The notes beneath the pieces were generated by a model that saw only the letters and a list, made by a program, of their open reading frames with translations, was not told the DNA's origin and ran no database searches. Both the position numbers and the translations under genes were made by a program. A DNA stretch of 64,000 nt from Gynuella sunshinyii YC6258 (GTDB taxonomy: Bacteria > Pseudomonadota > Gammaproteobacteria > Pseudomonadales > Natronospirillaceae): contig NZ_CP007142.1 of NCBI RefSeq assembly GCF_000940805.1, forward strand, positions 62,001 to 126,000, given 5' to 3'. Shown one piece after another: positions 25,536 through 34,745 of this stretch (position 1 is the first letter of the stretch; each line of letters begins with the position of its first letter).

Positions 25536-27210
25536 TTATCCCTTTACTGCCGTCACCGGCCATGAACGCTTTAAGCTGGCTCTGATTCTGGCGGCCATTA
25601 ATCCGGATATCGGCGGGGTGCTGATCAGTGGGCCGCGTGGCTGCGGCAAATCAACGCTGGCGCGGGCACTGGCGGCGGTGATGCCCGGACAACCGGCGTT
25701 TGTCACCTTGCCCCTGGGAGCCAGTGAAGAAATGGTGACCGGGACACTGAATCTGCAACAGGTTCTGCAACAGCAGCAGGTGGCATTCCAGCCCGGTGTA
25801 CTGGCACGTGCTCACGGTGGAGTGCTCTATGTCGATGAGGTGAATCTGCTGGCCGATGCTCTGGTGGATCTGTTGCTGGATGTCGCTGCCAGTGGCGTCA
25901 ACCGGGTCGAACGTGATGGTATCAGCCACACCCATGAAGCCCGGTTCCTGCTGCTGGGTACCATGAACCCCGATGAAGGCGAGCTGCGGCCGCAACTGCT
26001 GGACCGTTTCGGGCTGATGGTCGAACTGAGCAATCCTCACTCGATTGATGAACGCCTGGAAGTGGTGGAACGCCGTCAGGCATTCGAACTATCACCGGAG
26101 GCCTTCTGTCACCGTTTTGATCCCATGCAGCAGCAGCTGACGCAACAGATCCGCCAGGCCCGTTTACGGTTGCCACAGGTATTGTGCGAAAAAGCCATGC
26201 AGCGACAAATTGCTGAGCGGTGCCATGCAGCGGCGGTTGAAGGGGTTCGTGCGGACATCGTCTGGCATCGTGCAGCCATTGCCCATGCGGCCTGGCATCA
26301 ACGGGATCAGGTCACTGAAACCGATCTGGATGCGGTGGAGGAGCTGGTACTGGCCCATCGCCGCTCGGATCATTCGCCCTCACCTCCGGCACCACCTCCA
26401 TTTCAGCGACCACCCGGTAATCCCCCGGCCACGGACGACAAACGCCCTCAGAGCAGCGGTCAATGGGGGCAAATGCCTCCCCAAAGCCAGAACATGCAGG
26501 CGGTCGACGCACTGCCTCTGCATTCAATACCTGACCTCAGGACCACCCAACGCTCCGCGCCGTCTGCCAGAACGCAGACTGTGAGCCGCAAAGCCCGTGG
26601 TCCTCATGTTGGCCGTGGACGCCAGCAACCAAACGCCGGCCGTGCTCCCAACTGGTTCACCACGCTGCTGGCCAGCGCCGGTCACTGGCCACCCCGGCAG
26701 TTACAGTTTCGGCCACGCCACGAGGGCCGTGCGATCTTGAATCTGATTCTGCTGGACACCTCCGCCTCCACCCTGAAACAACAGTGGCAGGCCCAGGCCA
26801 AAGGCGTCGTTGCGCAACTGGCAAAACGCGCCTATCTGGCCCGCGAACAGCTCGCCATCCTGGGTTTTGGCAATGACAGGATAGAGCCGTTACTGTCACA
26901 CCGGCGGGCTCCCAAACAGTTACAGAGTCTGATCAACCGGATCAGTGCCGGCGGCGGAACGCCGATGCGGGCGGTGCTGTTGCATGCTCAACGGTATCTG
27001 TTGCGCATGTTGAGACATGAGCCGGACCTCCAGACTCATGTTTATCTGATCACCGATGGTCGCAGTCGCCAGCGTCTCGACGATATTCATCTGCCCGGTC
27101 ACTGCACCGTCATCGACATTGAACAGAGCGCCGTCAAACGCGGCCGTGGTGCTGCGCTGGCGGCAGACCTCCAGGCGCATTATCTGCCTCTGGCCGGAGT
27201 TCCCTCATGA
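25519..27210 (+). CDS. ChlI/ChlD-like chelatase ATPase fusion (AAA+ and VWA domains)
   Basis: 563 residues from the ATG at 25519. The AAA+ domain has Walker A GPRGCGKST at 38-46, Walker B LYVDEVN at 103-109 and GTMNPDEGELRPQLLDRFG, as in magnesium-chelatase ChlI/BchI. A low-complexity linker rich in P, Q and S covers about 290-375. From about 405 a VWA domain starts LNLILLDTSAST (MIDAS DxSxS), as in ChlD. This compact I-D fusion is the expected ATPase partner of CobN at the operon's end, replacing CobS/CobT. It lies inside the cbtA end and overlaps cobB by four bases (ATGA). Confidence 0.9.
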   Translation: MLPRPDYPFTAVTGHERFKLALILAAINPDIGGVLISGPRGCGKSTLARALAAVMPGQPAFVTLPLGASEEMVTGTLNLQQVLQQQQVAFQPGVLARAHGGVLYVDEVNLLADALVDLLLDVAASGVNRVERDGISHTHEARFLLLGTMNPDEGELRPQLLDRFGLMVELSNPHSIDERLEVVERRQAFELSPEAFCHRFDPMQQQLTQQIRQARLRLPQVLCEKAMQRQIAERCHAAAVEGVRADIVWHRAAIAHAAWHQRDQVTETDLDAVEELVLAHRRSDHSPSPPAPPPFQRPPGNPPATDDKRPQSSGQWGQMPPQSQNMQAVDALPLHSIPDLRTTQRSAPSARTQTVSRKARGPHVGRGRQQPNAGRAPNWFTTLLASAGHWPPRQLQFRPRHEGRAILNLILLDTSASTLKQQWQAQAKGVVAQLAKRAYLAREQLAILGFGNDRIEPLLSHRRAPKQLQSLINRISAGGGTPMRAVLLHAQRYLLRMLRHEPDLQTHVYLITDGRSRQRLDDIHLPGHCTVIDIEQSAVKRGRGAALAADLQAHYLPLAGVPS

Positions 27211-28574
27211 ATACTTCAGTGCAATGTCCGGCCCTGTTTTTAACCGCACCGGCTTCCGGTCAGGGCAAAACCACCGTCACTGCGGCACTGGCGCGTTATC
27301 TGCGCGATCAGGGCAAACGGGTACGGGTGTTCAAGACCGGGCCGGATTATCTTGACCCGCAAATTCTGGAGCAGGCCTCCGGACAGCCGGTGGAACAGCT
27401 GGATCTGTGGATGGCCGGACCGGACTACTGCCGGCAGATGCTGTTCGATGCGGCCAGCGAGGCGGATTTTATTCTGATCGAAGGGGCCATGGGCATGTTT
27501 GATGGTGAGCCTTCGAGTGCCGATCTGGCGGCGCTGTTCGGCATTCCCATGGTCATTGTCATGGATGTCAAAGGCATGGCCCAGACAGCCGCAGCGGTTG
27601 CCTCCGGACTTGCACATTTTCGCAGCGACATTCGCTGTGCCGGCCTGATTGCCAACAACTGTGCCTCCGAACGCCACCGGCAATTGATTGTGGATGCCCT
27701 GCCTGACGATCTGCCGCTGCTCGCGACGCTGGTCCGTGATCCGGCCATCAGCCTGCCCGAGCGACACCTGGGCCTGGTACAGGCCAGTGAAGTCCGTGAT
27801 GAACTGGAACAACGCTTCGGTCATGGCGTTCAGGCCTTACTGGCCGGCGGTATCGACCACGCCACGCTGACACACCCCGTTAGCTTCACCAGCACCACTT
27901 TGTCTTCAGGGGACACCCACCCGAATGAATTAGCGGGACACCCACTTGAAGGGATACGCATCGGCATTGCCCGCGATGCCGCGTTCAGTTTTATCTACAG
28001 CGCCAATCTGCGCCAGCTGACAGCACTGGGCGCGCAGTACGCGTTTTTTTCACCGTTGCAGGATCAGACCCTGGCAGACTTCGACGCACTGTGGCTGCCC
28101 GGTGGTTATCCGGAACTGCACGCCGCGGCACTGGCCGCCAATCAGCCGATGAAAACCGCCATCCAACAGTTTTTTCAGCAGGATAAACCCGTCCTGGCGG
28201 AATGCGGCGGTATGCTGTACTGCCTCGAAACCCTGACGGATCTCGACCAACAGACGTTTCCGATGCTCGGGCTGCTCAACGGCCAGGGCATGATGCGGGG
28301 CAAACGGGGCTGTCAGGGCATGCAGACAGCAGTGTTGCCGGAAGGGGATATTCGCGGCCACGCCCATCATCGTTCCCGCAGCGAGGGCACGCCGGAGCCG
28401 ATCAGCTATGGCCGCCGCCAGCGTCATCCGGCACCGGGCGAAGCCATTTATCGCCACCGCGGCCTGACCGCCTCCTATCTGCACTTGTTTTTTCCATCCA
28501 ACCCGGTGGCGACCGCACAATTGTTTTTACCCTCTGACCGCCGCTTCCGGCAGGAGTCTCATCATGTTGATTAG
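27207..28574 (+). CDS. cobB: Cobyrinate a,c-diamide synthase (CobB/CbiA)
   Basis: ATP-dependent glutamine amidotransferase that amidates the a and c side chains of the corrin ring. 455 residues. The N-terminal dethiobiotin-synthetase-like domain has TAPASGQGKTTVTAAL and FKTGPDYLDP. The class I glutaminase domain has LWLPGGYPELHA and the nucleophile cysteine in LAECGGMLYC (near residue 333). The histidine is in LTASYLHLFF. A short insert with SGDTHPNELAG (about 232-248) links the two domains. It is coupled by overlap to both neighbours. This is the last corrin-ring step encoded in the operon. Confidence 0.95.
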   Translation: MNTSVQCPALFLTAPASGQGKTTVTAALARYLRDQGKRVRVFKTGPDYLDPQILEQASGQPVEQLDLWMAGPDYCRQMLFDAASEADFILIEGAMGMFDGEPSSADLAALFGIPMVIVMDVKGMAQTAAAVASGLAHFRSDIRCAGLIANNCASERHRQLIVDALPDDLPLLATLVRDPAISLPERHLGLVQASEVRDELEQRFGHGVQALLAGGIDHATLTHPVSFTSTTLSSGDTHPNELAGHPLEGIRIGIARDAAFSFIYSANLRQLTALGAQYAFFSPLQDQTLADFDALWLPGGYPELHAAALAANQPMKTAIQQFFQQDKPVLAECGGMLYCLETLTDLDQQTFPMLGLLNGQGMMRGKRGCQGMQTAVLPEGDIRGHAHHRSRSEGTPEPISYGRRQRHPAPGEAIYRHRGLTASYLHLFFPSNPVATAQLFLPSDRRFRQESHHVD

Positions 28575-29181
28575 TACCTTGACCACACTGGCGGCAAGTC
28601 TGCTGCTCGGTATTCTGCACGCGTTCGATCCCGATCATGTGGTCGCCGTTTCGGCCATGAGCGCCGAGAAACCCGGCTTGCGCCGCAGCCTGCGTTATTG
28701 CTCGCACTGGGCGATCGGCCACGGTGGGGTGTTGCTGATCTGCACCGTATTGTTGTTTGGGTTGGGCCTGCAGTTACCGGAACGCCTGCTGACTACGGCG
28801 GAAACGGCCGTTGGCGCAGTGTTGATTTTGATCGGATTGTTATGTTTCTGGCGCTTTCATCAGCAGCATCAAGGCGTCAGTACTGAGACCAAAGGCCGTA
28901 GAACACCGACGCTGGTGGGTATGCTGCACGGCCTGGCCGGCAGCGCGCCGGCATTGGCACTGGTCCCGGTCATGAGTCAGGCGCAGTTCATTGTCGCCCT
29001 GGGCTACGTGTTAGTGTTTTCGGCCGGAGTACTGCTGTCGATGCTGCTGGTGGGCCTCGGACTGGGATTGCTGCAGCACAGCCTGCGGCAATGGAGCCTG
29101 CAACTGTTTCAATGGTGCCGCTATGGCGTGGCGACTGGATCGGTCCTGCTCGGTGGCTATTGGATGGTTCACAGCCTTTAA
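28564..29181 (+). CDS. NiCoT-like nickel/cobalt permease
   Basis: 205-residue membrane protein. The HX4DH signature of nickel/cobalt permeases is at the N-terminus: H19 to D24-H25 in LHAFDPDH. Further conserved pieces are HWAIGHGGVLL and GMLHGLAGSAPALAL. Hydrophobic helices run throughout, with a polar loop around 98-115. The position inside the cob operon argues for cobalt. It is shorter than classical NiCoT proteins and is nearer the short HupE/UreH/RcnA-like branch. It overlaps cobB by 11 bases. It is one of three candidate cobalt transporters in the operon. Confidence 0.85.
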   Translation: MLISTLTTLAASLLLGILHAFDPDHVVAVSAMSAEKPGLRRSLRYCSHWAIGHGGVLLICTVLLFGLGLQLPERLLTTAETAVGAVLILIGLLCFWRFHQQHQGVSTETKGRRTPTLVGMLHGLAGSAPALALVPVMSQAQFIVALGYVLVFSAGVLLSMLLVGLGLGLLQHSLRQWSLQLFQWCRYGVATGSVLLGGYWMVHSL

Positions 29182-29202
29182 AACAGACAAACGGTATGCC
29201 CC

Positions 29203-30312
29203 ATGTGGCCGGAAAGCAGCGAAACCCCTACCCGACTCCGAACCGGTTTGACCACCGGTTGCTGTGCCACTGCCTGTTGTGTGGCAGCAGCCCAGTTACT
29301 GCTGCAACCACAACGGCCGGCAGCGGCGACCGTATCGGTGAAGCTGCCACGCGGACGCTATGTCGATCTGACTATCGTGGCACAACAGCGATTGAGCGCG
29401 GAACAGGCGTTTGCCACCACGATCAAAGATGCCGGCGATGATCCCGATATTACCCACGGCGCCCGGATTTCCGTCACTCTGGCACTGGTGGCTGAGGCCG
29501 GTGTGGCCTTTCATGCCGGCCCTGGTGTGGGCACGGTGACCCGCGCCGGATTGCCGCTGGCCATCGGTGAACCGGCGATTAACCCGGTACCCCGGGCAAT
29601 GATGACGGAACACCTGATTCAGGCGGCCGAGAACAGCGGTTATCAGGGTGGCTTCAAAGTCACGGTCGCGGTGGAAAACGGTGAGATGCTGGCGCACAAG
29701 ACCATGAATCCACGACTGGGCATTCTCGGTGGGCTGTCGATTCTTGGCACCACCGGTATCGTCCGGCCATTTTCCTGTGCGGCCTACATCGCCTCGATCC
29801 ATCAGGGCATGGATGTGGCTGCCGCCAACGGCATCGATCATATCGCCGCAACCACCGGCAGCAGCAGCGAACAGGCCATTCGCGAACACTATGGTCTGAG
29901 CGACATGGCACTGGTGGAAATGGGTGATTTCGCCGGCGCAGTACTGAAGTACTTAAAACGGGTGCCGTTTGCCCGGGTCAGTCTGTGCGGCGGCTTTGGC
30001 AAGATCAGCAAACTGGCCAACGGCCACCTGGATTTGCACAGCCGGGCATCGGCAATTGATTTTAACCATCTGGCCACACTGGCACAGGCCGCCGGTGCAG
30101 ATGAGCCTCTGTGTCAACGTATTCGCACCGCCAATACCAGTATTGAAGCCCTGCAGTGCTGTCAGGATCACGGCATCGATCTGGCCCAGGCCATTTGCGA
30201 CGCGGCCTGGCGCAAGGTGCGCACGACGGTACCGGCAGCGGTGACCATTGAGGTCTGGGCAACGGATCGCAACGGCCGGTTACTGGCCTGTGCCGATGGA
30301 GACCAAATATGA
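29203..30312 (+). CDS. cbiD: CbiD, cobalt-precorrin-5B C1-methyltransferase
   Basis: SAM-dependent C1-methyltransferase of the early-cobalt (oxygen-independent) corrin route. 369 residues. The typical start TRLRTGLTTGCCATACCVAA, then LPRGRYVDL, DAGDDPDITHGARI, GPGVGTVTRAGL, GEPAINPVPRAMM and LGILGGLSILGTTGIVRP are all family hallmarks. The presence of cbiD instead of cobF points to cobalt being present in the ring at this step. It ends with an ATGA overlap into cobK. Confidence 0.96.
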   Translation: MWPESSETPTRLRTGLTTGCCATACCVAAAQLLLQPQRPAAATVSVKLPRGRYVDLTIVAQQRLSAEQAFATTIKDAGDDPDITHGARISVTLALVAEAGVAFHAGPGVGTVTRAGLPLAIGEPAINPVPRAMMTEHLIQAAENSGYQGGFKVTVAVENGEMLAHKTMNPRLGILGGLSILGTTGIVRPFSCAAYIASIHQGMDVAAANGIDHIAATTGSSSEQAIREHYGLSDMALVEMGDFAGAVLKYLKRVPFARVSLCGGFGKISKLANGHLDLHSRASAIDFNHLATLAQAAGADEPLCQRIRTANTSIEALQCCQDHGIDLAQAICDAAWRKVRTTVPAAVTIEVWATDRNGRLLACADGDQI

Positions 30313-31064
30313 CCGCCAGCCTGTTGATACTCGGCGGTACCGCCGACGCCCGCCGGCTGGCAACCAGACTCAGCGCTCAGGGCATCCGGCTGATTTACAG
30401 CGTTGCCGGTCTGGTGCGCAAACCGGACCTCGACTGCGACATTGTGTCCGGTGGTTTTCGTCAGTTTGGCGGGCTGAGCGCGGTGATCCGCCGTCGTCAT
30501 ATCACCGCAGTGCTCGATGCCACCCACCCGTATGCCGAGCGCATGAGCCGGCAGGCGCTGCTGAGTACACGGGAATGCGGCATTCCCTGCTGGCGTCTGC
30601 AACGTCCGGCCTGGCAACCACAGCCGGGGGATGACTGGCAGGAATACCCGGACTGGTCAGCGCTGTTGCCGGCGCTGGCGGACAAACGTTCGGTCTTTCT
30701 GAGTGCCGGGCAATTGCCGCTGGAGAGTCTTGAGACGCTGGCGTGCTATCGACACTGCGGACAACAGCAGCTACTGCGCACAGCCGTAGCACCTGTGCCG
30801 GCTCTGCCTGAGGCCATGCAGTGGGTTAAAGCCATCGGCCCGTTTGGCCTTGAAGAAGAACGACAACTGCTGCAACAGCATCGGATTGACGCCATCGTCA
30901 GCAAGAACAGCGGCGGTGATGCCACCGTCGCCAAACTGACGGCGGCGCGTCAACTGGGTATTCCGGTACTGATGCTGAAACGCCCGTGGCTGCCACCGGC
31001 AGACCGGGAATTTTTTCAACCGGATGAGGCATACACGTTTGTGTCTCACTGGTGCATACAATAA
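30309..31064 (+). CDS. cobK: Precorrin-6A/cobalt-precorrin-6A reductase
   Basis: NAD(P)H-dependent reductase (CobK/CbiJ), 251 residues, full size. The N-terminus LLILGGTADARRLATRL is the nucleotide-binding start. AVLDATHPYAERMSRQAL and VSKNSGGDATVAKLTAARQLGIPVLMLKRP are family hallmarks. It overlaps cbiD by four bases. Given the cbiD/cbiG setting the substrate is probably the cobalt-containing intermediate; CobK and CbiJ cannot be separated by sequence alone here. Confidence 0.94.
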   Translation: MTASLLILGGTADARRLATRLSAQGIRLIYSVAGLVRKPDLDCDIVSGGFRQFGGLSAVIRRRHITAVLDATHPYAERMSRQALLSTRECGIPCWRLQRPAWQPQPGDDWQEYPDWSALLPALADKRSVFLSAGQLPLESLETLACYRHCGQQQLLRTAVAPVPALPEAMQWVKAIGPFGLEEERQLLQQHRIDAIVSKNSGGDATVAKLTAARQLGIPVLMLKRPWLPPADREFFQPDEAYTFVSHWCIQ

Positions 31065-31075
31065 GAGGAACTTTT

Positions 31076-32104
31076 ATGACCACTTCCACTGACAAACCGG
31101 CCATCCTGTTTGTAGGCCATGGATCGCGCGATGTCGAAGCCGTGGACGAATTCCATCAACTGGCCGGCCACTTTCGTGAACGCTTCCCTGACCGGCTGGT
31201 GGAAACTGCCTTTCTGGAATTTGTACGGCCCATCATCGCCGAGGGAGTGACCACTCTGAAGAACCAGGGCGCGCGTTCGATCCAGGCCATTCCGGGAATG
31301 CTGATGGCCGGTGGTCATGCCAAAAACGATATCCCCAGTGAGTTGAATGCCCTGCAACAGGAGTTTGGCCTGAGTATCGAATACGGTGCCGAACTCGGCG
31401 TCAATGCCAATATGCTACAGGCAGCCCAGGCCCGCATCGAAGAGGCGGAAGTGGAACTGCAGGCCCGCGTCGGCAGCGCTTATCAGCGCAAAGATACCTT
31501 GCTGGTGGTGGTAGGGCGCGGCGCTTCGGATGCTGATGCCAACTCCAATATCAGCAAAATCACCCGTTTTCTGGAAGAAGGCATGGGATTCGGCTGGGGT
31601 GCCACCTGCTACAGCGGCGTCACCACCCCATTGGTGCCGGAGTGTCTGGAACGGGTGCATGGTCTGGGATTCAAACAGGTTATCGTGTTTCCGTATTTCC
31701 TGTTCACCGGCCGGCTGGTGAAAAAAATCTATGCCTGGGTCGATGATTACGCCAACGCCCATCCGGAGGTTTCCGTGGTCAAGGCGCCTTATCTCAACGA
31801 TCACCCGAAAGTCATCGATACCTTTGTCGAAAAACTCGAAGAGATTGAAGCCGGCAATCCAAACATGAACTGCCAGCTCTGTCAGTACCGGGTGCAGATC
31901 GTGGGCGCGGAACACAAGGTCGGGCAGCCCCAGGAAAGCCATCACCACCACGTTCAGGGAATCGGCACCGATGCCGACCACCACCACGATCATGATCACC
32001 ACCATCATCACGGCCATGGACACCATCATCATGGTCACAGCCACGATCATGACCATGACGGCCACGATCACTCTCATCCTCACGACCCTGAACACGGACA
32101 CTGA
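31076..32104 (+). CDS. cbiX: CbiX, sirohydrochlorin cobaltochelatase with extreme His-rich tail
   Basis: Inserts cobalt into sirohydrochlorin at the beginning of the early-insertion route. 342 residues from the ATG at 31076, with AGAGGAAC upstream. It is the long two-domain CbiX form: H15 in FVGHGSRD and H81 in AGGHAKND are the expected metal/porphyrin histidines, and the second half has VGRGASDADAN. An MNCQLC motif at 264-269 matches the MxCxxC cluster-binding motif described for long CbiX proteins. The last 54 residues (289-342) contain 28 histidines, probably a cobalt store or buffer. Confidence 0.95.
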   Translation: MTTSTDKPAILFVGHGSRDVEAVDEFHQLAGHFRERFPDRLVETAFLEFVRPIIAEGVTTLKNQGARSIQAIPGMLMAGGHAKNDIPSELNALQQEFGLSIEYGAELGVNANMLQAAQARIEEAEVELQARVGSAYQRKDTLLVVVGRGASDADANSNISKITRFLEEGMGFGWGATCYSGVTTPLVPECLERVHGLGFKQVIVFPYFLFTGRLVKKIYAWVDDYANAHPEVSVVKAPYLNDHPKVIDTFVEKLEEIEAGNPNMNCQLCQYRVQIVGAEHKVGQPQESHHHHVQGIGTDADHHHDHDHHHHHGHGHHHHGHSHDHDHDGHDHSHPHDPEHGH

Positions 32105-32108
32105 AACA

Positions 32109-32756
32109 GTGACAATCTCGTTTGAATATGAAGCGGATCCTCAGCGGATTGAACAGCAGAGCTTTGCCATCATCCGCGAACTGACTGAACTGAGCGGGCT
32201 GAGCGATGAGCAGCAGCAAGTGGTCATGCGCATCGTTCACAGTACCGGCATACCGGAGCTGGCTCCCCAGGTACGTTTCAGTGCTGCCGCCTGCGAAGCC
32301 GGCCTGCGGGCACTGATAAAGCAGCGCCCGATTCTGTGCGATGCGGAAATGGTCAAACAGGGGCTGACCAAACGCATGCTGGCAGAAGAACCGCTGTGTT
32401 TTCTCAATGATCCGGCGGTACCGGTACTGGCACAGGAACATCAGGAAACCCGCTCGATGGCGGCTCTGCGTTTCTGGCCACCGTTTCTCAGTGACGCCAT
32501 TGTGATCATCGGCAACGCCCCGACGGTATTGTTCCGGTTGCTGGAAATGATTCAGCAGGGTGCGCCCAAACCGGCGCTGATCATCGGCATGCCGGTTGGA
32601 TTCGTGGGTGCCGCTGAATCCAAACAGGCCTTATGGGACAACCACCTGGCCCTGGGAATCGAATGCATCACCCTGCTTGGCCGTCAGGGCGGCAGTGCCG
32701 TGGCGGCATCGGCCTGCAATGCGCTGCTGCGTTGCCAGCGAGGAGAACGGTACTGA
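32109..32756 (+). CDS. cobH: Precorrin-8X / cobalt-precorrin-8 methylmutase
   Basis: Moves the C11 methyl group to C12, giving (hydrogeno)cobyrinate (CobH/CbiC). 215 residues from a GTG at 32109. That start fits the family N-terminus (ISFEYEADPQRIEQQSFAII) and lies 4 bases after cbiX. The frame stays open 46 codons further upstream only because it reads through the cbiX His-tail DNA in another frame. Hallmarks: VMRIVHSTGIPE (catalytic H), ILCDAEMVKQGL, IGNAPTVLFRLLE and GMPVGFVGAAESK. The stop overlaps the cobL start (TGATG). Confidence 0.93.
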   Translation: MTISFEYEADPQRIEQQSFAIIRELTELSGLSDEQQQVVMRIVHSTGIPELAPQVRFSAAACEAGLRALIKQRPILCDAEMVKQGLTKRMLAEEPLCFLNDPAVPVLAQEHQETRSMAALRFWPPFLSDAIVIIGNAPTVLFRLLEMIQQGAPKPALIIGMPVGFVGAAESKQALWDNHLALGIECITLLGRQGGSAVAASACNALLRCQRGERY

Positions 32757-34030
32757 TGACAGCTGTGATTCATGTGATTGGCCTGGGAGTGAAGCAACAG
32801 GCAGAGCTGAACAGCGACGCCCGGACAGCTCTGGATCAGGCCGGAGTGGTGTTTGGCTCGGAGCGCCAGCTGGCGACCGTCAAACACCTGCTCGGTGAAC
32901 AGCAGGTACAACCACTGCCTCCCCTGACGGAACTGGCAGCGCAGCTCGGCCTGGCTCAGCAGCAGCACCCTTCGGTGGCGATACTGGCCTCCGGCGATCC
33001 CTTGTTTTATGGCATCGGCAGCTGGCTAAAGCGTCATGTTGAGTCGTCACAACTGGCTTTTTATCCGGCGATTTCCAGTCTTCAGGCCGTCTGTCATGCC
33101 CTCGGTCTGGCATTGCAGGACGTAGACGTGCTCAGCCTGCACGGCCGGCCGGTGGAAAAGATCCGCACCCGGCTGGCCCCTGACCGTACCTTGCTGATCC
33201 TCACCGATCAGCACAGCACCCCACAGCGATTAGCCCAGGAATGCCTGGCGGCCGGGTTTGATCAATCCGAGCTGACGGTGTGTGCCTCCATGGGCTACCG
33301 CAACCAGAAGATCCAACGCTTTCCCGTCACTAAACTGGCGCGCTTGCGGCGCAAGTTCGACCCGCTGCATGTCAGTGTCATTGAGGTCCGTGGTCGGGGC
33401 AGTCTGCTGCCAGTGTTCCCGGGGATTGCCGATGAACACTTTCATACCGGTGTCGAAGCCGGCAAAGGCATGATCACCAAACGCGCGGTGCGGTTGAATA
33501 TTCTGTCACTGTTGCAGCCTGGTGCCGGTGACGTGATCTGGGATATCGGCGCCGGCTGTGGCTCCGTGGCGGTAGAGCTGGCGTACTGGACGCCAAAGGC
33601 CAGAGTGCTGGCCGTGGAACAGCATGCGGAACGACTTCAGTGCCTGGAAATCAATCGTCAGCGCTTTGGCGTGGTGGACAACCTGATCGTGGTGGATGGC
33701 CGTGCCCCGACGGCGCTGGCCGGCCTGGATGCGCCGAACAAAATCTTCATCGGTGGCAGTGACGGCGAACTGCCCACCCTGTTACAGACACTTTGGGAGC
33801 AACTGCCATTACACAGCATGATCGTCGGCAGTGCCGTGACCGAAACCAGTAAAGCCTGGTGGCTGGGTTTCTGGCAGCAGCGTCAGCAGGCTCAGGATGC
33901 CGATCTGGAAACCCTGCAAGTGGCCGTCAGCCCCGGCAGCACCCTGGCGGGTCAATTGATTTACCGACCCAATCTGCCGGTCAGTCTGTTTCGTTTTATT
34001 AAAACCGGAGCCACCGATGATGTCGCCTGA
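32756..34030 (+). CDS. cobL: Precorrin-6Y C5,15-methyltransferase (decarboxylating), CbiE-CbiT fusion
   Basis: Bifunctional enzyme: the N-terminal CbiE-type tetrapyrrole methylase methylates C5, and the C-terminal CbiT-type Rossmann methylase methylates C15 and decarboxylates. 424 residues. N-terminal: VIHVIGLGVKQQAEL, ASGDPLFYGIGSWL and VCASMGYRNQKIQRF. C-terminal from about 235: TKRAVRLNILSLL, then DVIWDIGAGCGSVAVELAY (SAM site) and FIGGSDGELPTLL. The ATG shares a base with the cobH stop. The start was chosen at 32756 because upstream sequence belongs to cobH. Confidence 0.95.
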   Translation: MTAVIHVIGLGVKQQAELNSDARTALDQAGVVFGSERQLATVKHLLGEQQVQPLPPLTELAAQLGLAQQQHPSVAILASGDPLFYGIGSWLKRHVESSQLAFYPAISSLQAVCHALGLALQDVDVLSLHGRPVEKIRTRLAPDRTLLILTDQHSTPQRLAQECLAAGFDQSELTVCASMGYRNQKIQRFPVTKLARLRRKFDPLHVSVIEVRGRGSLLPVFPGIADEHFHTGVEAGKGMITKRAVRLNILSLLQPGAGDVIWDIGAGCGSVAVELAYWTPKARVLAVEQHAERLQCLEINRQRFGVVDNLIVVDGRAPTALAGLDAPNKIFIGGSDGELPTLLQTLWEQLPLHSMIVGSAVTETSKAWWLGFWQQRQQAQDADLETLQVAVSPGSTLAGQLIYRPNLPVSLFRFIKTGATDDVA

Positions 34031-34745
34031 GAACGCCTGTTTCTATGGTGTCGGCGTCGGACCGGGAGATCCGGAACTGCTGACGCTGAAGGCATTGCGT
34101 CATATTCAGCAGGCCGATGTCATCGCCTACATCGCCAACCCCGAAGGTCATTCGCAGGCCCGGCAGATCGTCGCGGAATTTCTCCGTCCACTGGCAGGCA
34201 CCGTGACCGAATTACCGGTGGTACTGGCCATGAGCGATGAACGCAGTGCCATTAACCGGGAATATGATGCCGCCGCCGCCGCCATTTGCCGGCATCTGCG
34301 GGAAGGGCGTTCGGTGGCCTTTCTGTGTGAAGGCGATCCACTGTTTTTTGCGTCGTTCAGTTATTTGCTGGACCGCATAAAACCCCGGTTCAGCTGTGTC
34401 GTGATACCCGGTATCAGTTCGCCGCAGGCCGCTTCTGCACGGCTACAACTGCCGTTGACCATGCTGGCGGAGTCCTATGCGGTGATCAGTGGCCGCCACG
34501 ATGACGCGCAGATTCTGCTGACACTGAAGCAGTTCGACAGCGTGGTGATCATGAAGGCCGGTCGCAGTCGTCAGCGGTTGCTGGCGTTATTGCAGCAGAG
34601 TGGTCGCAGCGACGATGCCCGATATCTGGAATATATCGGCCGCACCGATGAACGAGTGGTGGAGGATGTCCGGACCCTGGCGGATGAGTCCGGCCCGTAT
34701 TTTTCATTGTTTGTCGTCACCCGCCAGGAGCGTCAGTCACGATGA
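34017..34745 (+). CDS. cobI: Precorrin-2 / cobalt-factor-2 C20-methyltransferase
   Basis: SAM-dependent tetrapyrrole methylase (CobI/CbiL), 242 residues. FYGVGVGPGDPELLTLKAL starts the protein, followed by CEGDPLFFASFSYLLDRI, VIPGISSPQAASARLQLPL and VVIMKAGRSRQRLLALL. GGAG at 34007-34010 supports the first ATG at 34017; the second ATG is adjacent. It overlaps cobL by 14 bases and the next gene by four (ATGA). This step follows cobalt insertion by CbiX if the early-insertion route operates. Confidence 0.95.
   Translation: MMSPENACFYGVGVGPGDPELLTLKALRHIQQADVIAYIANPEGHSQARQIVAEFLRPLAGTVTELPVVLAMSDERSAINREYDAAAAAICRHLREGRSVAFLCEGDPLFFASFSYLLDRIKPRFSCVVIPGISSPQAASARLQLPLTMLAESYAVISGRHDDAQILLTLKQFDSVVIMKAGRSRQRLLALLQQSGRSDDARYLEYIGRTDERVVEDVRTLADESGPYFSLFVVTRQERQSR

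Noticed and set aside
31415-32101. 228-codon minus-strand frame with a strongly hydrophobic, Met/Val-rich start
   Set aside because: The hydrophobic stretch is the antisense reading of the CbiX histidine codons; not a gene.
31971-32108. 46-codon N-terminal extension of cobH
   Set aside because: It reads the cbiX His-tail DNA in another frame and gives a Thr/Ile/Met-rich sequence not found in the family. The GTG at 32109 gives the normal N-terminus.
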